Assembly (NCBI GenBank): GCA_025201345.1
Contig: JAIXMG010000032.1
Coordinates: forward strand, 310,001 to 374,000
Length of the DNA: 64,000 bases
From: Thamnidium elegans
Taxonomy: Eukaryota; Mucoromycota; Mucoromycetes; Mucorales; Mucoraceae
Direction of reading: 5' to 3'
The notes beneath the pieces were generated by a model. The model was not told where the DNA came from. It saw nothing but the letters and a program-made list of their open reading frames with translations, and did not search any database. This document shows positions 23,341 through 33,811 of this stretch, one piece after another; within the stretch, counting starts at the first letter, position 1; each line of letters opens with the position of its first letter. A program made the position numbers and the translations under genes.

Positions 23341-24515
23341 ATGATTTCCAACATTATTAGAAACACTTCTCCCATCTTATTTCGTGCCCAAAATAGAGCA
23401 AGTAGACTTATATATTATACAAAAAAAAAAGGAGAAAGAAAAACTTATAACTCTCGTATAGACTTTTTTCTCACAAATTAACAAGAACACCATCGGTTCT
23501 TGGTCTGAATCACCTTATGCACAAGCTTTAATCCCTATTGTTGTCGAGAATACTGTAATGTATAATAGAGCAATACATACCTTTTCTTATTCTCTAAAAC
23601 GTATGTATATAGGGTAGAGGCGAAAGGTCTTATGATATATTTTCTCGTTTATTAAAGGAACGTATTATTTGTTTGAATGGACCTGTAAGTATTTTTTCTT
23701 CTTCTTCTTCTTCTTCTCATCTGGCTGGCTTTATTAATTAGTAAGTTTAGGTAAACGAAAGTGTTGCCTCGGTTATTGTTGCTCAACTTTTGTTTTTGGA
23801 ATCTGAAAGTACAGAGAAGCCAATTAGTTTATACATTAACTCTCCTGGTGGAAGTGTAACAGCTGGTATGGCTATCTATGATACAGTAAGTTTTTTGTTT
23901 TTGTTGTTGTTGCTTTTACAATTCAATATCATCCAATAACACTTTTTTTTATAGATGCAGGTACTATTTATGACGAAGCGATATTATTTATAGATTGGGA
24001 AATCTAATTTTTTTCTCTTTCTTTGTAATAGTATATTCAATCACCTGTTTCAACGTTATGTAATGGACAAGCATGTTCCATGGGCTCTCTTTTACTTGCA
24101 GCAGGTAGGTGACGATACAAAGTAATTGAGGTATATAAACTTATAATGAAAAAATAGGTGAACCTGGTAAGAGATATGCATTACCTAATGCATCCATTAT
24201 GATTCATCAGCCATCTGGTGGAGCTTCTGGTCAAGCTTCAGATATTGCAATTCATGCGCGTGAAATTCTTCGTGTTAGAGAACGCTTAAATAAAATATAT
24301 CAAAGACATACTGGTATTCGCGAAATTGAAACTATTGGTAAGCGGGGGAAAAAAGAAAAAAATAAAAACGCTACTAAACATTCTTTATACATGTAGAGAA
24401 AATGGTTGAAAGAGATTATTTTATGACTGCAGAAGAAGCCATGAATTTTGGTTTAATCGATAAAGTCCTGGAAAAGCGTGTTGCAGAACCTAGAGTAGAT
24501 GAACCCAAAAAATAA
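23341..24515 (+). CDS. CLPP: Mitochondrial ClpP protease subunit
   Basis: Serine peptidase subunit of the mitochondrial matrix ClpXP protease. Exons encode, in order: [52 protein letters not shown] with [17 protein letters not shown], a 6-nt microexon (23955-23960, Met-Gln), [40 protein letters not shown], and [25 protein letters not shown]. The catalytic triad is Ser in GQACSMG, His in MIHQPSGG and Asp in ERDYF. The usual Ala before the nucleophile Ser (GQAASMG) is Cys here. The N-terminus is unresolved: ATG 23341 opens a presequence-like frame, but its only obvious GT donor (23402) joins the next exon out of frame. Stop is at 24515. ClpP is missing from many ascomycete yeasts. Confidence 0.9.
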
Positions 24516-24522
24516 ACTATTT

Positions 24523-25851
24523 TTACAAGGACGAAATAACTGCCTTTGTAAATTCAGTTGTACTATTATTTCCTCCCATATCACGAGTTTTACATTGACC
24601 TTGTTCAATTGTGCGGTAAACCGCAGTTGAAATACGATTAGCGTGCTTATTTAAATTTAAATGTTTCAACATCATGGCTGCACTAAGCATCATGGCTGTA
24701 GGATTAGCGGCATTTTTACCCCCGATATCTTCTCCTACGTGACGACAGCCCTTTTTATATACGTAAGCATATTTTATAAATATAAAAAGTGTGCATCTAT
24801 TATAACTTACTGGTTCAAATACTGCATACTCTCTACCGATACTAGTACCTGCAATGATACCAGGACCACCCACTAAACCAGCTCCGACATTGGATAAGAT
24901 ATTACCATAAAGATTAGGCAATACCAAAACATCAAATTGTTGAGGGCGAGAGACCAATTGCATAGAAGCATTATCAACTATCATATCGTTTAAAATGATT
25001 CCAGACATGGAATATTCCTTCTCAAAAATATCCTGTACAGTTCTTAAAAACAAACCATCACCCAATTTCCTGTTATATATAAAATAAGTATATATTTATA
25101 TACTTATAATGCTCATGTGTATATACTTTACATTATGTTTGCTTTGTGTACACAAGTTACTCTTTTACGATTATTCTTTAACGCGAAATCAAAAGCGAAC
25201 CGAGCAATACGTTCGGTTTTATGACGCGTTACGATTTTGAGCGACTCGACTACGCCAGGAAACGATATGTGTTCCAAACCAGAATACTCTCCTTCCGTAT
25301 TTTCACGAATAATGGCAAGGTCAATATCGTCATAGCGACCCTTAACACCAGGAATATTCCTTATAAGAGATATAGAAGCATATATATCCAGATCCTTTCT
25401 CATAGAAACATTGAAAGAAGTGTGACCTAGTCTTGATACAGGAGTATACAAGATACCTTTCAATCCAACTTTGTTACGACGGAGAGAAGCCAAAGTCTCC
25501 TTCATCAAGTCGTCGTTAACAGAGACGTGACCCGATAAATCAAACTGTTCCCATTCAATAGGCGCTTCTGCTGCTTTAAAAACCGCTTTAACAGACTCGG
25601 ACAACTCTTGTCCAACACCATCTCCAGGAACCAATGTAACTGTTTGAGTCTAATATTCATATATTCATATATATGTAAGTATATTGCTTTCGCGAATCTT
25701 TTTTTTTTTTTTTTTACTTGTACGGTACTTACTGCAGCTGATGCAAAAGAGCGTGTCAAAGTCTAGTAGAAATATTTATTAAGACAGTGCTGATCATGTA
25801 GATAATACTTTTCTTTACCTTATTTACAACTTGATTGCGTAAAGCAAGCAT
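24523..25851 (-). CDS. IDH1: NAD-isocitrate dehydrogenase subunit (IDH1-type)
   Basis: Mitochondrial TCA-cycle enzyme subunit; the octamer of Idh1 and Idh2 converts isocitrate to 2-oxoglutarate with NAD. It starts at ATG 25851 (MLALRNQVVNK), followed by a short Ser/Arg presequence across introns (TLTRSFASAAVS). The mature part has VTLVPGDGVGQELSESV, FNVSMRKDLDIYASISL, IIRENTEGEYSGLEH, a KANIM/KLGDGLF junction, FDVLVLPNLYGNILSNVGAGLVGG, and GGKNAANPTA. The Asn/Met pattern in the isocitrate-binding loop (TSFNVSMRKDLDIYA) fits the regulatory IDH1 branch better than the catalytic IDH2 branch (SLNxxLRKxFxLFAN). The gene ends at TAA 24523, only 7 bp from the ClpP stop codon. Confidence 0.92.
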
Positions 25852-26494
25852 ACTATACTAGGAGATAAAATAAGTAAAGAAAAAAGAAAAAAAATAAAGG
25901 GGGGGGGTAGACAAATAGATGTAAACAAACTATGTCATCCCTCATTCACAATGTTTCATTATTATTTATGTTGTGGCAGTGAACCTTAAATACATATGAT
26001 TAGTAGCCCCTATGTATTCTATAAAAAACAGATACTTAGATAAAACCACCGTGCATAAAGATACGTGAAAAGCAATATACTATACTTCTTTAAAAAGTAC
26101 ATAGAACATCTATCAAAAACTCCCTGACCTTTTAAATGCTTATACTATTGCACAATGCTCCTTTTAGAAGACGACCAATGCCCAGTACTAGTGTCAAGTG
26201 CTTTAGAAAGTAATATAAAGTTTTTTATGCTACCCATTTCAATGCTGCTGAACATTGAACGCGGCTCTTCATAGCAATAAACATTTTATCACTTATGACA
26301 AAGAACGCTTACGTACCAAAGCTCTTCTATCAACATAGATGATCGAACACAAGGCATTTATATTTGAACAAACCAACACATTAAATGGTTTGTTGATATA
26401 TTATTTGAAATAGAGGCAAAGAAGCAAGTTGTCGTGGACCTAGTACCGCTACTTTTTCAAGTCTGTGAGACGCGGATTTTGTAGTCAGTTAGAC

Positions 26495-26514
26495 TATTTT
26501 GGACGTCCAAAATA
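26495..26514. repeat. 20-bp perfect palindrome
   Basis: The sequence around GGACGTCC reads the same on both strands for 20 bp (TATTTT, GGACGTCC, AAAATA). It could be a binding site for a dimeric factor or the remnant of joined transposon ends. Confidence 0.8.
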
Positions 26515-26564
26515 AAAACACGCACTTTAAAAAATAAGAAAGCAGGTTGGTAATAGGTAACTTT

Positions 26565-26622
26565 TTACCAGACCAAAAAATCTGTTACCAGACCAAAAAT
26601 TTTTTCGTAACAGACCAAAAAA
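26565..26622 (+). repeat. Three short direct repeats
   Basis: TTACCAGACCAAAAA occurs at 26565 and 26585, and the variant GTAACAGACCAAAAA at 26607, with 20-22 bp spacing. Function unknown. Confidence 0.75.
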
Positions 26623-27600
26623 AAAATCTGTTTCAGGTGATATATTTGTTATAAGTGAAGTCAAAGGCTATTGTGAATCGAGGAATCAAATCTATCATGA
26701 ATCGAGATATGTTTCGTAAGTCAACAAAGCTATATTTTAATGCGCCAGACTTAAACGCCAATTTGTTTTATAAATGGTGATGCATTTACAAACCAGTTTT
26801 ATTAAAACATCTCTTTAATAAAGTTTCAAAGAAATAATACAAGAATATAATAATTTTAATACTTTTTTCAAAATATAAAGTAGTTCAAGAGCTCTAAAAG
26901 TTGTAATACAGATACATATTTTCAGGATGTATGTTGTTATCACGGAATATGGATCATACATTATTTTGATCGGCATAGTTAAAATAAAGTTATGTACATC
27001 GCCATCCTACTAAATTATGACTGACTATACCTGTTTAATGTAACGTAATAAATAACAGTTAAAGAACAGTTTAAGTTGCATAATTTTCATTAAAAATGAT
27101 ACATTATTTAATTTTTATGTGGAACAAGAGATCATATATGATTGAAGTAATATTTTAAGATTTAAACTATAATACATTACAAAACACTTTATAAATCTTC
27201 ATAGAACATAACTTTATAAAACATGATAAATATTTGAATTTACTAAATGTTTTGTTTCCCGGTATGATTGATTTACTCCATTATCGCTAGTATTACTTTT
27301 TTATGAAACTAGTTCAATCAGTGGTTAATCCATTTTTTTTCGGGGGAGGCGATGATGCGAAAATAAAAAAACGGGACCCACTTTTGACGGATAGAGAGTC
27401 AACACTTTATGTATTTGACTAATAACGAGATATAGGATATTTCTTTTTGCCACTATTGACTTTATAGCCAATTGTGATAATGTTTACCCGATCAAAGGTC
27501 CTTTTTTTTTTCAAATGTAATTAGGTTAGAACCCAGCGTAAATGGCTTATAAAAATTGCTCCTTTTCTCACTCTTTTTATTATCCCCCTTTTTTATTTCA

Positions 27601-28456
27601 ATGACTTTAACATACATTATTACAGGTGCTTCTCGTGGACTTGGCCTTGAATTTGTTCGTCAAGTTTCTTCTCAGGGACATACTGTGTATGCTTTAGCTC
27701 GTAACCCTGAATCCTCTAAAGGACTTCAAAATTTAATCGACGGAAAAAATGTATTTGCTGTCAAGTTGGACGCTAATTCTGAACAATCGATTAAGGTAAG
27801 TTTTAAATAATTTCTAGTAAACAAAAATCATATTCCAATATTGCTTTCTTTTTTTTTTAAAAAAATAAAATAAAAATAAAATAGGAAGCTTTTGATAAGA
27901 TTAATAAAATGGTACCTGAAGGTATTGACATCTTGATCAATAATGCTGGTATAGGATGTGATGCTAGCGTTAATGTCGAGAACGCGTAAGTTACAATACA
28001 AAATGCATTATAAAGTTATTGATCTTTTTCGTTATTAGTACGAAACAAGAATACATGAGAATTTTCGAGACCAACGTGTGTGGGGTTTCAGATGTCACAC
28101 AAGCATTTTTACCGTTACTTCGTAAACGTGATACTAAAAAGATTTTGAATATCTCTTCCGTTCTTGGTTCTATCTCTACTACAGAAACTGCTAACCCTGC
28201 TAGTGTCAAACCCCCTTACTGTGTATCCAAGGCTGCTCTCAATATGCTTACTAAAATGTTCGCTAATCATCTTGCTGATGAAAAGTTTATTGTTTATGCT
28301 AGCCATCCTGGTTGGGTTAAAACAGATATGGGTGGCGATAATGCTCCTGTCGAACAAGTGGATTCGATTGCTGGTATGTTGAAGGTACTTGATAGTGTCA
28401 CAGCTAAAGATAATGGTGAATATTATAACTATACAGGAGAAAAATTTACATGGTAA
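27601..28456 (+). CDS. Short-chain dehydrogenase/reductase (SDR) A
   Basis: NAD(P)-dependent reductase of the classical SDR family, carbonyl-reductase/sniffer type. Exons 27601-27795, 27885-27985 and 28039-28456 join to 237 residues. The cofactor motif TGASRGLG is near residue 8, NNAG (LINNAGIG) near residue 85, and the catalytic Ser (NISSVLGS) and Tyr-x-x-x-Lys (YCVSK) follow. The start at 27601 is preferred over an in-frame ATG at 27556 because the paralogue begins at the matching residue. It is convergent with SDR B (28616-29475) and has the same first two exon lengths (195 and 101 nt), so the two are recent inverted duplicates. Substrate unknown. Confidence 0.9.
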
Positions 28457-28615
28457 TTTAATAGCTATTCGTCTTTTTCTTTATACCATCTATATACTCG
28501 TCATAGTAAAATCATGCATAATACGCGAATGTTTATTTATTTTTAAAATCGTATTTTTATTTTTAAGCTTTTTTTTTTTAAATTTAATTCTTTTTAAACT
28601 ACATTTTATTTTATT

Positions 28616-29475
28616 TTACCAAGGAAGTTGCTTTCCTTCAAAATCGATAAGAGAGCCACTTTGTTCAGCTGTTACACTTTGTAAGACCTTCACCATACCA
28701 GCAATAGAATCCTTGGGTTCAACAGGAGCACTGTCACCACCCATGTCGGTCTTAACCCAGCCTGGGTGAGCAGCGTATACAATAATGTTTTCCTTTGCAA
28801 GACTGTTAGCGAACAATTTGGTAAGCATGTTGAGAGCACTCTTAGAAACGCTATAGGTGGAACCACTGCCTCCCGGGTTGACTTCACCGATAAGAGCAAC
28901 AGAACCAAGAATAGAAGAGATATTCAAGATCTTTTTGGTTTTTTCTTGACCTCTCTTGCGTAATAAAGGTAAAAATGCGTGTGTAACGTTGGAAACTGCA
29001 ACTACGTTTGTATTGAATACCTTGGTATATTCCTCGCCAGGCCTATAAAGAGACTTGTGTTAGATTTAAACGACGTAACATTGTTCTAGTGTAGTATACT
29101 TACGAATTTGAGATACCGTATCCTCTTTCACCACTGATACCAGCATTGTTAATTAAGTAATCAATACCTTCGGGTGAAGCCTTGGTAACTTCTTCAACTG
29201 CGTTCTAAGTCGGATAAAAAAAATGTTAAGTATAGCCGAAGTATATTGCCTTTTTTTTTTAAAGAAAAAAATATATTTACTTTGATGGAACTCTCGTCAA
29301 GGGCATCTAACTTAAATGCAAAAACTTTCTTGTTATCTACTAACTTTTGAAGTCCTTCAGAAGCATCGGGGTTACGTGCTAAAGCAAATACAGTGTTTCC
29401 CTTAGAAGAAAGTTGCTTTACAAATTCGAGACCAAGTCCACGAGAGGCGCCAGTGATAACATATGTAGAAGTCAT
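28616..29475 (-). CDS. Short-chain dehydrogenase/reductase (SDR) B
   Basis: Paralogue of the convergent SDR A. Exons 29281-29475, 29104-29204 and 28616-29042 join to 240 residues. Motifs: TGASRGLG, LINNAGIS, the catalytic Ser in NISSILGS and YSVSK. The HPGWVKTDMGG segment and the C-terminal SIAGMVKVLQSVT match SDR A closely, while the middle (GEVNPGGSGST) differs. Intron positions and phases are identical to SDR A. A cytosolic carbonyl reductase is likely; the substrate cannot be inferred. Confidence 0.9.
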
Positions 29476-29909
29476 TTTTTTTTGTTTTGTTTGTTAATTA
29501 ACGTTTAATTGTAGAAAACAAAAAAGTTAAACTTAGAAAAATATGCATCTCTTTTTATATCTTTTTTTTTTTTTAATGTCCCGGTGATATTTTTTTTTCT
29601 TTCTTTTAGCAGTACTGAATAGAAACTTAGTCAATAAATTATTGGATTATTCATCAATTTTACTGTCCACGTAATTGATCGTAATCGGAGTAAATGATAC
29701 CATATAGCTTCCAAATTATGATATTTTGTTTATAAGTTTTTTTTTTCTTTGACTGACCCGCGTACTCGGGAAGATTTCGGATGAATGACAGGTTTTGTTA
29801 AATGCTAATGTGCTTTCACTTGTTCTTTTTATAGTTAATTATCCTCTTTATATATGTTTTATACCCGTTTGGAAACCTTTAAAAATCGGACTTTCTCTTT
29901 TCTTTAACT

Positions 29910-30329
29910 TTAAAACCAATTCTGACGATTTCTTGCTTTTTCTGGATGCTGGCCAGTATCATAGTTGTACAAGTTTTTTTTTTTTTTTGTGCTTATTAAC
30001 AAAAGAACAATATAATCTAATTTTACCATTTTAACGAGTAATAATAGTTTTCCTCTCCCGTCCATATACTCAAATTTTATGAGACACGATTTTACGTTTG
30101 AGTTATTTAAAACAAGTTGGATATCAAAGTAAACAATTTGCAAGCTTCTGAAGTGAGTTAAATCAACTACTATATAATATCGAAGTGATGTCTTGTTATT
30201 TAATCCATCAATACAATATTCTATACTGTTTGATAACGTAAACTCTTGATGGGGATAGTTCACGCAACTGAATTGTAGGTTTTGAAGAAGAGAGCAGTTG
30301 GTCAGTGAGTAAATAGCTCAAGAGGAAGT
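29910..30329 (-). pseudogene. Possible LRR/F-box-type gene fragment
   Basis: An open stretch on the minus strand translates to leucine-rich-repeat-like sequence without a start codon near its 5' end: LTNCSLLQNLQFS, then DLTHFRSLQIVYFDIQLV. The upstream codon is an in-frame TGA, and the 3' part runs into a Lys homopolymer. It resembles the variable LRR part of fungal F-box proteins, but the call rests on composition only. Confidence 0.25.
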
Positions 30330-31144
30330 TCTTTTTTCGTTAGTACGGAAATAAAACGTCAAGTTAATAATTTCGGGGACCAATAATGGAAACAGTTTTT
30401 TTGTTGCTGTGTAACTTGTCAGAGTGTTGTTTTTTTTTTCGGAAAAGGTAAAAAGTAAATTGCGTATACTGTTTTAACAATATGACAGACAGCCAATATA
30501 ATCATAATAACTAGTAGTTACATAACTTTTAGACATCGTATGTCGTATAGCTTGCAAGATTATTGGTGACCCTTAACTCTGGTTCGTGAAAAAAAAAGGT
30601 TCAATTTTGTGTCTTCAAAGTACAAGTTTGTTGTAATGGGTTTATCGGGTGGGCTACTTTATGGTGGCATGTTGACCACGGAGGAAAGCTGAAGCGATCC
30701 CCTTCTTCTATCCTCTGAATAGCATGACTGAAGATGTATTAATTGGGTTTCCTATGGGTGAGTGCAATTTCATTGCTACTGGAATTTTCACTTCCAATTA
30801 TCCTCATAGAAAAGTCTACTTAAACGTGCTAGAGATAACACTTGTTATCCCTTTCGTTGTACTATCTTGCAAAGATCCATATCATAATCATGAGATAAAC
30901 ACTTGTAGTTTTTCGTCTCTTCTTTTGATACTAGAAGGTAAGGTAATTGGTTTGTTTTGAAAAGAAAAAAAGCTAAATGCGATATATTTTATCGCTTAGG
31001 TGCTGAATTATTATTAGGATGGAAGTATTTGTAAGTATTAGACAAAGAAAAGGAGTATCATCTCTTTTTTTCTAAGTGAAAAAAAGGGGGGGCCTGTAAA
31101 AACGGCATTACTAAGGCTGCTGGTGTTGTTTTCTTTCGCACCTG

Positions 31145-31590
31145 ACAGCGATCATGGCTTTCCATGACACTCTAAACCAATAATTTGTATAATGTTGTAA
31201 TTTCTAATGTGATAATATATATATCTTTTTTTTTTTTTGGGTGGGGAAACTCTAGCCTCTTTTTTTATTTATAAAAAAAGGGGGAGAGGGAACTCTACTC
31301 TTTTTTTATATTAAAAAAATAGAGGGGAAACCTCTGCCATTTTTTTTTATGGATAGTGGTTGGTTTGCGCTGTGTCTGTCTGTCTTTATATATATATATA
31401 TAATGTCGTACTTTATAATATGAGAATATTATTTATTAAATAGAAGGGAGAAGCTCTGTCACTTTTTTTTTTGTACATTGGCAGCGATCATGGCTTTCCA
31501 CGACATTCGTAGCCAATGAGTTGCATTGTGCGAAAGTATTGTTTATTTTTCTGAGAGGGAGGAAACTAGGTTTGCCTCTTACTATTATTT
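31145..31590 (+). repeat. Diverged repeat cluster
   Basis: The word CAGCGATCATGGCTTTCCA occurs at 31146 and 31482, followed in both by GACA and a related CCAAT-containing stretch. Between and after the copies, a purine-then-pyrimidine unit (GGGGAAACTCT plus CCTCTTTTTTT) recurs near 31242, 31283, 31324, 31445 and 31555. Confidence 0.7.
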
Positions 31591-32127
31591 ACGAATCGAC
31601 ACAATGACTATAAATAAAATTAGTCTAAGAGAGGTACACAAATGAGGTATATGCTGGTTATTACACGTCCAATAAAAAATGATTAAATAAGAGTATGAAG
31701 CGACTAAAAAAAGGGAGAAAGATAGACGCACCAGGTTTTCGCATCAGTTTTTTCGTAAATATTTAAAGTTACCTGTTCCTGACATAATAATGAAGTAATA
31801 GATTGAAATTAATCCAATATACAAAAGCAATATGACAACACAGACTATAAGCATTTAGGAATACCGATCTCAGAATATTGAATCTTTCAAGGGCGTCTGT
31901 TTGATGATAAAAAGGTCTCGACTATTTTAAATGTGTAAACAAGTTTATATCTTTAAAGTCTAGCTTATTACATCATAAAAGCGGCTAACACATGTTTTTA
32001 AAATAAATAAACAATAGATTCAATCTTTGGAAGCGCTTATTATGCGTACGATATGAAACAATTCTCATAGAAACATATAATAATAAAAAATAGGTAATAT
32101 GTGCAATTTTTATTGGTGTATATATAT

Positions 32128-32638
32128 TTACTCAGAGTGAAGTTCCAAGGTCCAACGTTGGTTAGCAGAAACTTCGCCTTCACGTCTATTAAACAAGATA
32201 ATAGCAACACCATCCTCATCTTCAGCACCGGCAATATCAAGGACCAAGTCATCACGAGCTTCGCAGAAGATATAGCCTTCCTCATCCATACCCCATTTTT
32301 GGTTGGCAGCCTCCTCAACCATCTTTTGAGAGAATTGAATAATTTCAGCTTCAGGATTCATCTCACCGCCGCTAATATCAAGAGCCTTAGCAGAGTTGGC
32401 ATTGATAATATAACCATCTTCGAAACGCCATAATTGGTTTAAACAATCTTCACCCTTTTGACTATAGACAATGACTTTGGCTTCATCCTACGCAAGAAAA
32501 AAGACGTATAAATAAACTGAATATAATAGGATTTTATACGCAAGCTGTTATATCACTTACCTCGGTAGAACCCTCATCGACGTCAAGAACACGTCCGTTA
32601 AATTGGCTTTTGATGAAATATAAAGGTCCACTGGTCAT
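32128..32638 (-). CDS. Beta-trefoil (ricin-B-type) lectin-like protein
   Basis: Small carbohydrate-binding-type protein of 145 residues from two exons (32561-32638 and 32128-32487, phase-0 junction). The sequence is one beta-trefoil: three repeats with QxW-type motifs NQLWRF, NQKWGM and NQRWTL. Each follows a ALDI/LDIAG-like strand (VLDVDEGS, ALDISGGE, VLDIAGAE). There is no signal peptide, so it is probably cytosolic. No enzymatic or toxin chain is fused; the family is a lectin fold only. Sugar specificity is unknown. Fungal proteins of this kind have been proposed in storage or defence, but nothing here decides that. Confidence 0.85.
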
Positions 32639-33811
32639 TTTTGTTAAATAAAAAAATATGTATAAGAAAAGAAAAATCGGTTAAATGGAATATAAAGTCT
32701 TTTTTTTATACTAAAAACTGATGTCGATAGTAGGTGTCATCAATCTTTTTTTTTACTTTTTGTAAAATGCTGTGATAAATTATTTGAATTGCAGCACCGG
32801 AAAAGATTAAGGGAGTCCCGAGAAACCCTAAATTTTAAAATCAGATATGTCATAAGCGTTTACTATTACAAAAACAAACATATCGTAATGTGATTACAGT
32901 ATACTACTTGTTTATAATAGGTTGCGCTTATGGGATTATATACATACAAAATGAATATATCATTAGAAATATAGCAAATACCCTTTTTTTTCCCGTATTA
33001 ACGCAATAAAAAAAACCTGTTTTTTCGTGTGTGTATTATATCTAGTCCTAATACCCTTAACCAAATATATATGCCTTTCTAAATGTTCCACGTAAAAGCT
33101 AAAAATACTTTATTTAATTCTTTAAGGATAAATGGCAAACCCCAACCCCCCCCCCCCTAGTGTCTTCACTTCTTATAACAGACACACTTAATCTCTCTAT
33201 TTTAAAGTGATCCAAAAAGTAGTCTATACTGATAACTTAGCGTCTCTATAATTATATCACTATATAGTAAAAGTTATATGCATAATAAAGGCTTCAATTA
33301 TTACAGAAGAAAAAAAGGATACGAAAACGTTACTTCTAGGCCTGTATGTCGAAAAATTAAACTTTAAATTTTGTATAACTCCAGATTCAGAAGTTATCAG
33401 CGAATTATATGACTTGTACTAAATAATTCTTGGCAAATATCCTTTTATATAATCCTTCCCGTATTTTTCAAGTCGGCGAGAGTGGCTAGTGATGTAATTA
33501 TATCAAGTTTGCGCGTTCCGGTTTTTTTTTAAATGTCATAGTGATATAGAACTAGCCGCAATTATAACATTTGAAAACATATGTTCCATGTCTTTCTATG
33601 ACTACGCGTTTACTATTTTTCAGGAGATTATTTAAAATAAACTGCTTACTGTACGTAACGATACTGCTATTTTACATGTACCCCTTTCCCCTTAACCGGG
33701 TTTTTTTACATGGTATATTTTAAATTACGCCACGAGTACAAGTTTATTATATAAAAAAAAATACGCGATACCTATTTAATACAATAAACTTCTTATATTC
33801 TAAAAACCATA
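32639..33811. other. Intergenic, lectin upstream / P450 downstream
   Basis: About 1.17 kb, AT-rich, with a C homopolymer at about 33147-33157. It should hold the lectin promoter. Nothing else recognised. Confidence 0.45.

Larger units (their letters stand above)
25852..27600. other. Intergenic with repeats, IDH1 / SDR divergent
   Basis: About 1.75 kb without a gene. It contains a 20-bp perfect palindrome (26495-26514), three copies of a CAGACCAAAAA-type word (26568-26620) and two TGAATCGAG words near 26673 and 26698. Promoters for both flanking divergent genes should lie at its ends. Confidence 0.5.
29476..32127. other. Gene-poor region with decayed repeats
   Basis: About 2.65 kb between SDR B and the lectin gene. 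It holds a possible LRR-type gene fragment (29910-30330, minus), a dispersed 30-bp word repeated at 31145 and 31481, and purine-rich repeats between 31237 and 31580. An open frame at 30724-30960 is not convincing. Confidence 0.5.

Noticed and set aside
27556..27600. Upstream ATG of SDR A giving a hydrophobic leader
   Set aside because: The paralogue starts at the residue matching ATG 27601, and a leader would be unusual for this cytosolic family.
30724..30960. 78-codon plus-strand ORF
   Set aside because: No recognisable family, no splice partner, and located in a repeat-rich gene-free region.
32128..32638. Ricin-type toxin
   Set aside because: Only the B-type lectin fold is present. There is no catalytic A-chain-like domain and no signal peptide.
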